Source: Doryteuthis pealeii (taxonomy: Eukaryota; Mollusca; Cephalopoda; Myopsida; Loliginidae). Taken from it: a stretch of DNA of 64,000 nt. The stretch is taken from the NCBI GenBank assembly GCA_023376005.1, contig CM042157.1, forward strand, positions 56,630,221 to 56,694,220, in the 5' to 3' direction. A program made the position numbers and the translations under genes. A model generated the notes under the pieces. That model was not told the DNA's origin. It searched no databases and saw only the letters and a program-made list of their open reading frames with translations. Positions 1-10,782 of the stretch are shown piece after piece; within the stretch, counting starts at the first letter, position 1, and each line of letters starts with the position of its first letter.

Positions 1-471
1 GATATACTAATAATAAAAGTCTTAATATAGTAACAATTCACAGACTTAATGGAATGATGGAATGATAATGTATCATGGAACCTTCCAAATTGGAAGCCTA
101 CCCGACTTGTCTATAAATGGACTCTTCTTCTAAGTGTATAAATGAGTGAGATATTTTTGTCTTCATCTTTTACAAATGCCAAGTAAACCTCAAAAAATTG
201 TTTTTGTTCACTATTAATATTAAGACAGAATAATTTTTAGTGTTTTAATTCTGCTTGTATCATTACAGTGTTTCATATTAGGAATTATCTCCTAGCAAAT
301 ATTCTTCTTGAATATTATTGCTCACTTTTAATATTTACAATGCAAAGAGATTGTTGGTCAAATATCCAGCCAGTGAAATGATGTTTTAATCAAATGTCTG
401 TCGAGCATCTGCCTAGTTACAGCATACTACCCTTGTCCACAAAATTTAGTTTTGAAAAAAGGGGGTGGGGG

Positions 472-481
472 ATATATATAT

Positions 482-513
<32 letters not shown>

Positions 514-530
514 CACACACATATACGTGT
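472..530. repeat. (TA)n(CA)n
   Basis: TA run with one AA break, then CACACA. Explains the tyrosine/isoleucine-rich minus frame nearby. Confidence 0.95.
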
Positions 531-1601
531 CTGTGTGTGTAGAAAATAGAAAAAAAAAATTATTCTCATAATGATAAATTTATTATAGATGGTGAAGACA
601 ATGTTAAAACTCTCATCTACCATTTTAATTTGAAAAGATTTCTATCATTGTTCAGGCAACACTTTTCCCATCCTAATGTCCTGATGAAGGTTTGATAAAA
701 ACTTAAACTTTTTAATATCGACTTCACCATCTATTACAGATTTATCTTTTTGGGAATATTTTGTTTGTTTTTTTGTTTTGTTTTTTAAAATTTTCTATAT
801 ACTGTGGGATTTACTTCCATAATTTCTCCCCACACGTGCAACTTTTTATCTCTAAACTTTTTAATACCTTTGTTAGTTTGTTTTTTGTTTGTTTGGGTTT
901 TTTTAAATTCCTAATTTTTAAGATTTTAATGTTTCTTAGGAAAATGTTATATTAAATGGGTTGAACTAGAAGTGCAAATTTATTATAAAAAAAAAAATTT
1001 CTTTGTTTTTTTCCAAAGTATCAAAACTTACGTGGCTGGTTTGTCAAGGGAGGTAACTGATTGCTATTCCCTGAAAAAGACATTTAAATTTAGATTCAAT
1101 AATTGAATAGAGGGGGAGGAAGGGTTGGAGTAATAAAGAAGTACAGACAGTAAATGAATAGCAAATTGAAAACCCAATGGTCCCATGTTGAATAATACTT
1201 TGTCGATGGAAAGCTGAATAAAAAAATTAAAAGAAAGAAAGAAAGAAAATGGTCCTTGAATATTGGCTTTTAGTGGTCAATGGTTTTATTACCTGGAATA
1301 CAAGGGAAAAAGAGAAAAAACAAAAAGAAAAATAAACACACAACACATAAACAGCTTTATATAATGAATTTTAGTGCCTATTATCAAAAGATATTTTATC
1401 TGATTATATATGAGTCAGATTCTTGCACTGATGAGCTAGTAAGTGAAACTATTAACAGACATATCTGACTCATTTGGATAAACATTTATATATACATTCT
1501 TCTTCATGATTTTATATATATATATGTTAAGGTAGAGTAGACATGGAGTCAACAGCACCTGATTACTGACAGTTTCTTGCCTATGTGATCTTCAGTCCAA
1601 C

Positions 1602-1639
<38 letters not shown>

Positions 1640-1640
1640 A

Positions 1641-1689
<49 letters not shown>
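1602..1689. repeat. (TA)n(CA)n(TA)n
   Basis: Two TA blocks around a short CA block. Confidence 0.95.
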
Positions 1690-1692
<3 letters not shown>

Positions 1693-1792
1693 TGAGATAG
1701 TCACTGTTTCAGCTTTTGCTGGAATGGCGTACCAAAGGCAGTATTATTGGTAGAGTGCTCAATATAAAAAATAGAGCTATTATATAATATAA

Positions 1793-1985
1793 TAAGATAA
1801 ATATATAAAGGTCTTACATATCTATTTATTATTCACAACCATATTGGTTTCATGCAATACAATCATCAGGTGAAGATGTTTCAAATATCTTCACCTGATG
1901 ATTGCATCACATGAAACCAATATGGTTGTGAATGTTCCTTTGTCATCTAATAAATAGATATGTAAAACCTTTATATATTTATCTT
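1793..1985. repeat. Fold-back repeat, arms about 85 bp
   Basis: 'aagataaatatataaagg' opens and 'cctttatatatttatctt' closes. Inner arms share 'cacaaccatattggtttcat' and 'catcaggtgaagatgtttc' in reverse. The tips are extended by TA runs (28 bp after 1985). No coding. Confidence 0.8.
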
Positions 1986-2013
1986 ATTATATATATATAT
2001 ATATATATATATC

Positions 2014-3340
2014 GGAATTTCATGGTATGTGTGTGTCTTCTTATAACACTGAAAAGAGATGTTGTTCAGTATTAAAATCTTGCATACACCTTAATGTTTA
2101 TAATTAAAAAACACAAAATTTATTTATTGATTTTTACTGATTAAGTGATATAATTCAATAATTAAATAAAAATCAATCAATTTTTGGAAAAGTAAAAGAA
2201 TGAACGTCTGCCAACATTACTGCCAGTACATGTTTAAATATCACTCTGATTCCATAGGCAAAATTTGAATCAAATGTGTTTTCAAAAATTTTGTAATTTA
2301 GTACGAACTGTTAAAAATCTTTTGGAGAACAAAAAAAATAAAAAATAAAAAAAATAAAAATAAAAATAAAAATAAAAAAATAAAATAAAATTAAAACTCA
2401 ACTTTTCAAACCAAGCATTTCCTTTCAAATGTAAATGGGGGAAAAAAAAAAGGAAAAAAAAGACAGAAATTGTAATCCCAAAAACTTTTTATATAAACTA
2501 AAAACAATTTTATTGATAACTTTTTTTTACAAATACCTTCATATTTCTTAGAATAAAATATATATATTTTTAATCAGTGAAACTCAAAACTTTTTTGAAA
2601 GAAACTATTCATAAAATAAAGAAATGCAAGATATTCCACCTACAAATAAGCTAACATTTAGCTATTAGCTTTTTTGTTACTTTTAGGGGTCAAAAAGGAA
2701 ATAAATTAAACTAAAATTTTTTATCACTAACTCAATAAGCAATTCATGAGATTAGTCACCTTTTCAAACATTTTCAATGTAAACAAAAAACAATATGCAA
2801 ATACTTAGTGATTAAAAAAAAAAAAGGGATATAAAAAAAATCATCCCTATGTAATAAAACAAATCCAACTACTGCTAAATTACAAACTCTTAAAGCACAG
2901 ATAGAACTAACTAAAACTTAACCTCACTCCCACCCCAGTTAGTATTACGACATAACTTGCGGTTTATATTAAAATATCACAGATTCCATTCGTGAAATTT
3001 GAATTTAATGCCTTTTCGAACATTCTATGGAATAGAATTAAGTGTAAAAAGAAAAGTTAATTTTTGTGCTGAACTAAAAAATAAATCATGAAAATGTTCT
3101 CCAAGATTTTTTGTTCATTTTCCTAATACTATTTTAAAAGTAAATAAAAAGAAACAGTAATACAAAACATCTTACATTCTTAATTCATAGCTTTTTTTTT
3201 TTTTTTTTTTTCCACGGTAATAAAGAAAAGACGTTAAACCAATACATTTATCATTGTAAATCAACTGGCAATTAAGTAACTTTTAAGAAAAATAAATTTA
3301 TTCCAAACCACTCGGGATTTTAGGGTTTTTTTTTTTCTTA
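2014..3340. other. AT-rich, no gene or repeat family recognised
   Basis: Contains (AAAAT)n at 2330-2392 and T/A homopolymers (for example 3190-3210). I see no splice-flanked frame and no match to the window's repeat families. Confidence 0.6.
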
Positions 3341-3354
3341 AATAATACTGAGGT

Positions 3355-3705
3355 ATTTACACAAACCACAAGTATGGAGCATCCAGTGATGATCAAACTC
3401 GCTATTCAGTAGTAATGGATATGCGAGATTACCTTGGTAACAATTACACCGTGATGAACACCTATTTCTTTACCCAATCCGTTTGCCATGGTAGGATGTG
3501 ACACAGGGTAGCAAGTATGGGGCATACAGTGAGTATCAAACTTGCTATTCAGTAGTAATGAACTATTGAGAAGAGTTTACTGACCATTTACACCATAATG
3601 GAACACCCTCCCCTATTTACCCAAGCCATTCATCACGGATAGGATTTGATTCAAGGATAGAGCATGCAGGGAACATCAAACTCTCTATTCAGTAGTAACG
3701 GACCA
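3355..3705 (-). repeat. SINE-D tandem array, first block (3 units)
   Basis: Three head-to-tail minus-strand units. Each has, in reverse, a tRNA-like A-box (GTGTAATGGTTAGCAAG-like, here 'ttaccttggtaacaattaca'), a B-box (GAGTTTGATC, here 'gatcaaactcgctattcag') and the tail 'ggatgtgacacagggtag'. Units start near 3360, 3500 and 3635. Confidence 0.7.
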
Positions 3706-3954
3706 AACCAAATGCTACTCTTTTCAAAAAGAACCAAAAAAAAAAAAAAAAAAAAATGTAAACCAAAAATAGAAATCTTAAATTTTTAATTCCTAGCTTC
3801 TTTTTATTGTTACATTTTGATAGGGTAAAAAACCGAATGAATTAAACGAATACATTTTCTACCATTGTAACTCAACCGGCAAAGAAGAACTAACCTTTAG
3901 AAAAATAAAATTGTTTCAAACCACTCATGAGTTTAGGGTTACATTTTTTTTTCA

Positions 3955-4365
3955 AATGATATTTTAAATGTAGGTATTTACCCAACCAGTTCATCCTGGA
4001 TAGGATGTAACACACAGTCACAAGTATGGGGCACCCAGCGAGGATTGAACTAGCTATTCAATAGTAAAGGAACTATGTGAGTAACATGGTAACTATTATG
4101 CCATGATGTGATTCCTTCTTATTTACCAGAAACTATTTATCATGCATGGGTTCGTAATTATGTGGCATCCAGCAAGGATTGAACTCGCTATTCAGTAGTA
4201 ATGGATTTATGAGACTACCTTGCTAACTATTACACAACGATGGAACCTCCTTTTCTTTACCCAACCCATTCGTCACAGGTAGGATATGGCATGCAAAGGG
4301 CATCGAGTATTGAACTCACTATTCATTATTAAAGTGAGACTAACTTGCAAACTCTTATGCCAAAA
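3955..4365 (-). repeat. SINE-D tandem array, second block (3 units)
   Basis: Further units near 3965, 4125 and 4250, in the same orientation as the block at 3.36-3.70 kb. Each shows 'gattgaactcgctattcagt', a degraded 'taactattacaccatgatg' and 'acccattcgtcacaggtagg'. SINEs rarely form such arrays, so this is probably local tandem duplication of one insertion. Confidence 0.7.
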
Positions 4366-4539
4366 TGGGACGCCTTTGATATTAAAAATGTAAACATCAA
4401 AAAGAGACTATTACTAAAATAAACAAATATTATAATACACAAATTCTTAGCTTTGTTTATCATTAAATATTCAATAAACAAATAATTTTCATTCAAATGA
4501 ATATGCAACATTTTCCTCCTACAAATAAAGACACATGTT

Positions 4540-4690
4540 GGTTGGTTGGTTGGATTTTACAGCATGTCAACCCTTGGGTTAATCTATATCAAAGTTGTGT
4601 TTGTTTTATTCATTATTATTAGGTGTTCCAATTTTTTAAAAACTCAAAATTGAAAGTTCACCATTAGATGCAGTTTAAAAGGAAGAATGG
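4540..4690 (+). mobile_element. Family A fragment
   Basis: 'ttggttggttggttggattt', 'acagcatgtcaacccttggg' and after a gap 'caccattagatgcagttt'. The middle is deleted. Confidence 0.6.
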
Positions 4691-4811
4691 TGAACAATGG
4701 AAGTCAGTAATATTGTCCTATAAAACTTTACCTTTGATAGTAGAGGCATTATACCATTTTACTTATTACTGTACAATGGGAGGGGGGGGTCTGAATAGTA
4801 TACTGGCCTTT

Positions 4812-5108
4812 ATGGAGGCATTCATAGTGTAATGGTTACCATTATAGTAAATAGACATGGCAGGACCAGTTCAAATCCTGGACGAGGTTGTTTGCATTTC
4901 ACATAGTATTAATACACTTTGGAAAGGTATGAATCTAACTATTCTCACCCCAGCCATGGGTAAATAGTAGGGCTGACTGGGCTCTTTAACCTTTCTTAGG
5001 CAACCAGTTAAGAAGGAAGGAAAACTGAATTCAAACCTGTTAAACTTTGCTTAAGAAATTGACCTTGTGTCACATCCTACTCATTCAGAGGGGTTGATAA
5101 ATATGTAT
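4812..5108 (+). mobile_element. SINE-C, near full length
   Basis: Plus strand. A-box region 'catagtgtaatggttaccat', B-box 'ccagttcaaatcctggacga', body 'agccatgggtaaatagtagg', 'aggcaaccagtt', end 'cttgtgtcacatcctactca' and 'ataaatatgtata'. The most complete copy in the window. Reference for the others. Confidence 0.8.
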
Positions 5109-5355
5109 ACTGGCCTTTATGGCCAATAAACATGTCTGAACTTTCAGCATGGTCACCATCAAAATCAATGGAAAGTTGAAAAAGAGAAAAATGTTATATA
5201 AATTTGATAATTGTTCTTTTGTTATTGTTAAGAAACCTCACCCCTTACAAAAAATAAAGGAGGGGGGGATTGTTATTTCTGTTGATGCTAAGTGGGAGGG
5301 AAGATTGGGATGCAAGTACGAGTAACCAATACACTGTAGAATAGATTTCCTTCCC

Positions 5356-5838
5356 TATTGTTTGGTTGTTTGGTGTTTTACAGCATGTTAACCTGGCAGG
5401 GATAGAACCCAGGTGGTTGAGCAGTCCATGACTTGCAATACTCCACTTTGGTCTTTTCTTGGGCTAGACGGGAGGTCTCTGACCACCCGTTTAGCCAAAG
5501 AAAAGACCAATCAAGCACCTACATGATTGCCCCAACCCTATTGCCCTTATGGCAAGCCACAACCCTTTTTATCATATGGGTGCTAGAAGGCGGTGTCCTG
5601 GGAATGACGTTAAACTTTTTTTTAAAGGTTTAGGGAATGTGGAGCACCCCTTCATCACATTTGCTCCTTGGTCCACTCTGACCCGGAGTGGTAGTACCTG
5701 TTAGGGTCCCATCTATGGGTTAAATAGAAAATGTATTTATAAATAAAATTGAGTATCCATTAAGAATAACTTTATTTCAAAACTTTATCGGCATTAAATG
5801 ACCCACTGAGGTTGATATGCCATAAAACAAAACAAACC
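5356..5838 (-). mobile_element. Family A, longest copy
   Basis: Reading the complement from 5838: TTTGTTTTGTTTTATGGCAT, 'ggtcatttaatgccgataaa', 'acccatagatgggaccctaa', 'gtactaccactccgggtcag'. It then continues through the 'agggttgtggcttgccataa' and 'ggttgagcagtccatgactt' regions to about 5356. Both ends have a TTGGTTTGTTTTA...GCATRTYAACC motif in inverted orientation. No open frame of note. Shared stretches are at 58.27-58.75 kb. Confidence 0.75.
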
Positions 5839-5841
5839 AAA

Positions 5842-6309
5842 ATTAACCTGGCAGGATAAAGTGTCCAACACAATTGTGCTGGATTGCGCTGACATGAACA
5901 GCATGTTCTCCATTCTCTGTGAGAGGCGCCTTCGCTGGCTTGGACATGTCAGGAGATTGAAAAATGGCCACATCCCAAAAGATCTTTTGTATGGTGAATT
6001 AGCAAAAGGCTCCCAATCAGTTGGTAGACCACGCCTATGATTTAAAGATGCCTGCAGGAGAGTCATGAGGATATACCATATTGATACAAACACGTGATGC
6101 AAAAAAACAGAGTGGCCTGGTGTCTTAACATTAACCAAGGCACGGAGAGGGGTGAGGTGGAGAGGAGAGTAGCCTCAACAGCAAAGAGAGTCAGAAAGAG
6201 AGAGAAAAGACAGCAGCCCAAGAAAGCATCACAGTTTGTGTACATTCAGTGCACCAAAGACTGTCACTCAAGAATTGGCCTGTAGAGTCACTTGCGCAGA
6301 TGCAGATAA
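5842..6309 (+). pseudogene. Non-LTR retrotransposon C-terminal fragment (decayed)
   Basis: Plus-strand translation from about 5845 gives TWQDKVSN, then RRLRWLGHVRRL, IPKDLLYGELAKG and a GRPRL-stop-FKDACRRVM segment. It closes with a Cys/His cluster, CTKDCHSRIGL-stop-SHLRRCR, before the terminal TAA at 6307-6309. This RRLRWLGH ... LLYGEL ... GRP ... CxxxCxSRIGLxSHxRxC order is the usual C-terminal tail of animal non-LTR polyproteins. Several in-frame stops show it is dead. Only the tail survives, consistent with 5' truncation. The minus-strand ORF over 5794-6138 is a shadow. Family A copies flank it in opposite orientations. Confidence 0.85.
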
Positions 6310-6367
6310 ATTATTTTTTTTTACACTACACCATCGTCCTCAGTAGACGGAAAAGTGCCAACAAAAA

Positions 6368-6632
6368 CCCACTGGGTCATTTTATGCTGAAGATGTTTGT
6401 TTTATTCATTCTTTATATAAGTACTCATTTTTTTTTTTTTAACTTTATTTTTTTAAACACATTTTTGCAAAATCATTTTTCTTTCTATTTGACCCAAAGA
6501 TGGAACCCTGACAGGTACTACCACTCCGGATCTGAGTGTACCTGGGAGAAATGGTGATGAAGGGGTACTCCAGAGCTCCAGATTTAGAACTTTACCATTA
6601 GATGCAGTTTAGTGTCATGCCCAGGACACTCC
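6368..6632 (+). mobile_element. Family A, partial
   Basis: 'ctgggtcattttatgctgaa', 'gacaggtactaccactccgg', 'gatgaaggggtactccagag', 'gtgtcatgcccaggacactc'. Orientation is opposite to the copy at 5356-5838, with non-LTR debris between them. Confidence 0.72.
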
Positions 6633-6719
6633 CTATTGTTTAAACATTGTAAACAATCCAAAGAATCTCACAGCCATAGAAATCTAGACATCATTTAATG
6701 AAATGATATAATAAAAATT

Positions 6720-6885
6720 CCAATCTGTGATTACTCCAGATTTTCCAGTCAAAGTTATAATTTTGATTTTTCAGACTGTTGCCTTCATCTTTATTATGAT
6801 CCATAAAAACACAACGTTTCAGCCACTGTATTCTCTGGCCTTCTTCAGGTGTTTCCTGACTATCCGAGTATAGCAATAACCCAAT
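6720..6885 (+). repeat. Family I segment
   Basis: 'atttttcagactgttgcctt', 'catctttattatgatcc', 'acaacgtttcagccactgta' and 'ctggccttcttcaggtgttt' recur in 43990-44110 and, inverted, at 7.5 and 15.9 kb. Confidence 0.6.
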
Positions 6886-6954
6886 CTGGGAAATCATTTT
6901 GAATAGTTTTGTCTGTTGATCAAACAAGGTGTTGTAGAAATTTTGAAGATCTCA

Positions 6955-7394
6955 TTTATTAATAATGGAGATTGTCTGTATTTCTGTCTGTAACAAAAAC
7001 TACATCATAGCTCTACGTCACAGCTTACGTCACAATATTCTTATGCTATATACACCCAAAATTTGAGTAAGCAATTTAAAAAATTGTTTTTTTTTGTTTT
7101 TTTTACAGTAACAAGAAGTTAACTAAAAAGTTTACAAATAAATAAATACCTACGATTTTGTGGAAAATTGATGTGGAAAATATTCAAAATAATTGTTTGA
7201 TTATTACATGCATGCAACAGTTTTCATTTCAAATTGTTTTTTTTTTTTTGTTTTTTTACTCCTTTAATAAATTTGAGGATTCTGCTTACTTGATACAAAC
7301 CCTCTGACATTAAATTTTTAACTTCCACCCTCTCAGGCAATGTCTTTCAAAAATTAATTTTTACAACGCCCGGAGGGTGTTTTCTGTTCCTAGT
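6955..7394 (+). mobile_element. Helitron-like non-autonomous element, copy 1
   Basis: About 430 bp, collinear with 28095-28493. Shared blocks include 'gtctgtaac..aaaactacatca', 'gcttacgtcaca', 'ctcctttaataaatttga' and 'gacattaaatttttaactt'. The 3' end has a short hairpin (CCC-gga-GGG), a T-rich spacer and CTAGT at 7390-7394, the layout of Helitron 3' ends. The 5' end is not fixed; a TC dinucleotide inside 'gagattgtctgtatt' (around 6973) is a candidate. No rep/helicase coding is present. Confidence 0.6.
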
Positions 7395-7499
7395 AATAAT
7401 AATGACGTCATTGTTTTTGCATACCTATTAATCTGAGATGTGTCATGAGAAGCATCAAATGCCTTGTTTGATTAACAGTCAAACTATTCAAAATAATTT

Positions 7500-7670
7500 C
7501 CCAGGTTGGATCATTGCTATGTTAGGATAGACAGGGGAACACCTGAAAAAGGCTGTGGGATACAGTGACTGATACGTGTTTTTACATACCACAATAAAGA
7601 TGAGGACAACAATCTGAAAAATCAAAATTATACACATCAAGCCTCATCTCAAAAATTCAGACAAATAATT
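7500..7670 (-). repeat. Family I segment, inverted
   Basis: 'aacacctgaaaaaggctgtg', 'caataaagatgaggacaaca', 'atctgaaaaatcaaaatt' and 'aagcctcatctcaaaaattc' are the complement of the family. Confidence 0.6.
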
Positions 7671-7768
7671 CAAAGTTAATATACTTAATCATCTTTTGCA
7701 TAGCGTAATGGTTAACAAGTTAGGCTAGTAAACCAGTGTTAGTGTCATAATAAAAAAAAGTAAGTAAA

Positions 7769-8012
7769 GTCGACGGGGCGGCCTAAAGTCGGTATCAGCC
7801 AGTCAGCGAGGGAGTCTATCCCCTTTTCAATAGCGCTAGACAAAGGAGATTGTTTTAGCATCTGAGGTGGAGCGCCACACCTACCATCAGCTCCTCACTT
7901 TACCGCAGAGATCCCTGTGCTACTCATACGCTGAGTTGGCGAGGACCGGTATCGAACTAGGAACCTTGTGGTTTCTAGCCGAACGCTCTACCGACTGAGC
8001 TAACCTGGCCCC
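7769..8012 (-). mobile_element. SINE-B (tRNA-headed), near full length
   Basis: On the minus strand it starts with a tRNA-like head: GGCCAGGTTAGCTCAGTCGG (A-box TAGCTCAGTCGG), ending in a GTTCGATACCGG B-box. It then runs through 'ctcagcgtatgagtagcaca', 'gaggtggagcgccacacc' (as complement) and 'ctgatt/ctggctgataccga', ending at a GCCGCCCCGTCGAC tip. About 244 bp. One of the best copies. Confidence 0.88.
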
Positions 8013-8469
8013 TTAATAATGAGATGTAATCGTTTGTTTTTCTCACAAATAATATCTGATCAAACCTCAGAAGAGAGAAACAAGATCTCATGAACTTGTT
8101 AATTCAACCTTGCAATTGCAAATTACTCTGTTCACCATGTATCTTTGCTCAGTAAACCATTTCCCACTATTTTTAATACTCGTATTTCTTACTATTATTT
8201 TTCTGTTAACTCTGATAGCCGAGTTACAACAGTTAGTGAGTTCAATTCTCACTGGGCGTATCACTCTTCTAATCATGGTGTTTTTCTGAATGGCCCACCT
8301 GAGACTTCAATTTTTTATAGAAAAGAAAAGAGGAAAAAGAAATCAACTTTTTCCTAGTTCTAAATCAAAATTGTATTCTGAAGTGAAAATGGTTGATGTA
8401 CCTTCAATGTAAAATTACATTGAATATCAATATATTAATACCTGTGTCCCTTGATTGTATGGCCAACTA

Positions 8470-8572
8470 TCATCTTGCAACACCCTTGGTTAAAACCCAC
8501 TTACTGTATCTCGGCATTAGATAACCCAGAAAGTTTTGATATAACATAAAACCAAACAAACAAAAATATTTG
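8470..8572 (-). mobile_element. Family A tip
   Basis: 'ctcggcattagataacccag' and 'tataacataaaaccaaacaa' are the complement of the ATGGCATATCAACC...AATGCCG end. Confidence 0.5.
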
Positions 8573-8863
8573 ATTTGCCAATTCAACAATGTCGATCTAA
8601 GATTAGATGTTGACCCAAAAGTGGATACTTAAAACTAACAAACTAACAGTAAACAATGTGGTATTTAAATAAAGAAACAAAGAAGAGGCCCTAATCATCT
8701 AACAAGAATGGCATTAGCTTATGCAATTTTATGCTCTTTTGATTAGGTTATATTTTTGGCAAACGCTGAAGTTATTCAGTAAGTACTTTTGGAGTGGATC
8801 TTTTTGTGTTAGTGCTAAAATTCAATTTGCTTCGTCAATACAAGTTGTAAAAATAGGCGAGTC

Positions 8864-9031
8864 ATGTCCAATCTCTGCGGAAAAAGATTAACTAATGTTG
8901 AGGTGTGGCGATTGCCAATCAAATCAGTCTTAAAGAAGAAAGAGACTCAAGATGAGTCTGAACCTTTGAATAAGGAAAAGAAAGAAAATAGTCAAGATAG
9001 AAAGAGACTCAAGATGAGTCTGAACCTTTGA
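8864..9031 (+). CDS. Short ORF of 55 codons, possible first exon
   Basis: An ATG at 8864 opens a 55-residue frame beginning MSNLCGKRLTNVEVWRLPIK, followed by a lysine/glutamate-rich stretch. The first 25 residues are not low-complexity, unlike most frames nearby. The tail runs into a 62-bp tandem repeat whose length is not a multiple of three, so each repeat shifts the frame and the second copy supplies the stop. It could be the start of a host gene that splices before the repeat, or chance. No splice donor was settled on and no family is recognised. Confidence 0.2.
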   Translation: MSNLCGKRLTNVEVWRLPIKSVLKKKETQDESEPLNKEKKENSQDRKRLKMSLNL

Positions 9032-9116
9032 ATAAGGAAAAGAAAGAAAATAGTCAAGATAGAAAGAGACTCAAGATGAGTCTGGACCTTTTGAATAAGG
9101 AAAAGAAAGAAAAACG
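8939..9116. repeat. 62-bp tandem repeat, about 2.9 units
   Basis: Units begin 'aaagagactcaagatgagtc' at 8939, 9001 and 9063. The first two are identical and the third has a T-to-G change and one inserted T. A loose fourth partial unit ('gtgaactttgaataaggaaa') appears at 9721. Confidence 0.9.
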
Positions 9117-9366
9117 AAAGAAAATATAACCAAATTTTTCTAGAAAGGGATGTTGTTGATTGTTGACGAGATAAGTTACCCCCCACTCATAAGAGTTAAG
9201 AGTTCTAAGGGCTACTTAATGCGTTGTTTAAATTGAGAAATTTAGATGTTTTAAATAAGTAATCCCTCCCTTAGAGCAGTAAAAGAAGGTAACCTAATTT
9301 ATTTTATTTCTTGTTGATTTATATTTTAAATTTTGACTAATATAATTTATTTATTTATTTATTTAA

Positions 9367-9605
9367 GGTTGGTTTAGCTCAGTTGGTAGAGTGTTCGGCT
9401 GGGAACTGGAAGGTTCCTAGTTTGATACTGGCCCTCACCAACTCAGTGTATGAGTAGCACAGGGCTATGTGCGGTAAAGTGAGAAGCTGTTGGTAGGCGT
9501 AGTGCTCCACCTCAGATGCTAAAAACAATCTCGTTGGTCTAGCGCTAGTGAAAGGGGATATACTCCCTCATTGTTTGGCTGATACTGACTTTAGGCCACC
9601 CGACT
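9367..9605 (+). mobile_element. SINE-B
   Basis: Plus strand, head 'ggttggtttagctcagttgg', B-box 'tagtttgatactggccc', body 'tgctccacctcagatgct', tip 'ttaggccacccgac'. Full length. Preceded by (ATTT)n and followed by (TTTA)n, possibly a target duplication in low-complexity DNA. Confidence 0.88.
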
Positions 9606-10218
9606 TTTTATTTATTTATTGTTTGTTTTTTTTTTAATTATTGTGTGTACAGACCAACACGTAAAAAGAAGAAAAAAAAAAAAAAAATTTTTTTTTAATT
9701 TAAAAAAAAAAAAAAAAATGAGTGAACTTTGAATAAGGAAAAGAAAGGAAAAAAGTAAGAAAATATAGAGAGAAGGTTTTAGTCAATTTGGTCAGCTTAT
9801 CAATTTTGAGAACATCAGAAAATCAACTTAAGCGAAATAACAGAACTTACAACAGAATCTTGAGTTTCCTACCAAATTGGTGATGCTCATTAACACAAAA
9901 AATCTCCAAGAGGAGAAAAATCATCTTTACATCAGGGGCAAGAGTCCTAACAATTAACATGCTACAAGTACACAGAAGAATGTAAATATAAATTCACAAT
10001 GAATGATTCCCTAACCTCAAGGCAAAAAATAACCCGAGACAGACTGATATACCTTTAAAACCAATATTATTAGATATTATTTATTACCAAACTCTACAAC
10101 ACTGAGGCAGTAAACAAAAAGAAAATTGCAGAAATATATACAAGAGGTGTACTTATTTTGGGTACAATGATGATATTGATACTTTTATTTAGGAAGAAGT
10201 GGAGGATTTTAATTAGCA

Positions 10219-10391
10219 TTTAACTCTTCACATCTTATTCAGAATTTTCCAAATACAGAGCCCTATTCCTATAAGATTTATTTAAAAAATGGCTAAAAAT
10301 GGCATTTTCATTTAATGTTAACTGAGATATTTCCCTTAAATCATGACTTCTGGCCGGGTGGAATGAGGGGGCATAGGACATTAAGAGTAAA
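10219..10391. mobile_element. TIR element, second copy
   Basis: Ends TTTAACTCTTCACATC and GGACATTAAGAGTAAA are imperfect inverted partners. The interior shares 'acagagccctattcctataa', 'aaaatggctaaaaatgg' and 'ggccgggtggaatgaggggg' with 50019-50267. It is about 75 bp shorter through internal deletion. No coding. Confidence 0.6.
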
Positions 10392-10485
10392 TAATTATTT
10401 CTGTTATATTGAAAATTTAGGACTTAAAAAAAAAAAAGAAAAAAAAAAAAAGCAATGTGAATGAACACCTTATAAAAAATATCAG

Positions 10486-10721
10486 TTACAAATCCTGGAC
10501 GAGGCTGAGTGCATTTCATCTAGTGCTAATACCCTTGGGAAAAGTATGCATCCAACTACTCTCTCTCTCCAGCTATGGGTAAATAGTAGGGTAGACTGGG
10601 TTCTTTAACCTTGGCTAGGCTAAGTAACCAGTCTAGGAGAAAGAAAACCAGGAAATCAAACCTGTTAAACTTCACTTAAGAAACTGATCTTGTGTCACAT
10701 TTTGTTCACGCAGAGGGGTTG

Positions 10722-10733
<12 letters not shown>
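10486..10733 (+). mobile_element. SINE-C lacking its A-box
   Basis: Starts at the B-box ('ttacaaatcctggacgaggc'), then 'cagctatgggtaaatagtag', 'aaccagtctaggagaaagaa', 'cttgtgtcacattttgttca'. It runs directly into a (TA)n(CA)n block at 10731-10783. Confidence 0.78.

Positions 10734-10782
<49 letters not shown>

Noticed and set aside
3355..4365. CRISPR-like array
   Set aside because: Units are 110-150 bp, diverged, tRNA-headed and eukaryotic. There are no short regular repeats with unique spacers.
5386..5857. TTAACCTGGCAGG at 5386 and 5845 as a target duplication of family A
   Set aside because: At 5845 these bases are part of the non-LTR coding sequence (TWQD), and at 5386 they appear to be part of family A itself, so the match is probably chance.
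7769..8012. A real tRNA gene at the head of the SINE
   Set aside because: The head recurs in about 14 copies with the same 170-bp body and has a degraded anticodon arm, so it is a SINE.
8190..8260. tRNA-like boxes near 'ctctgatagccgagttacaa' / 'gagttcaattctcactggg'
   Set aside because: B-box form is good, but the A-box is poor and no second copy was found; too weak to list as a SINE.
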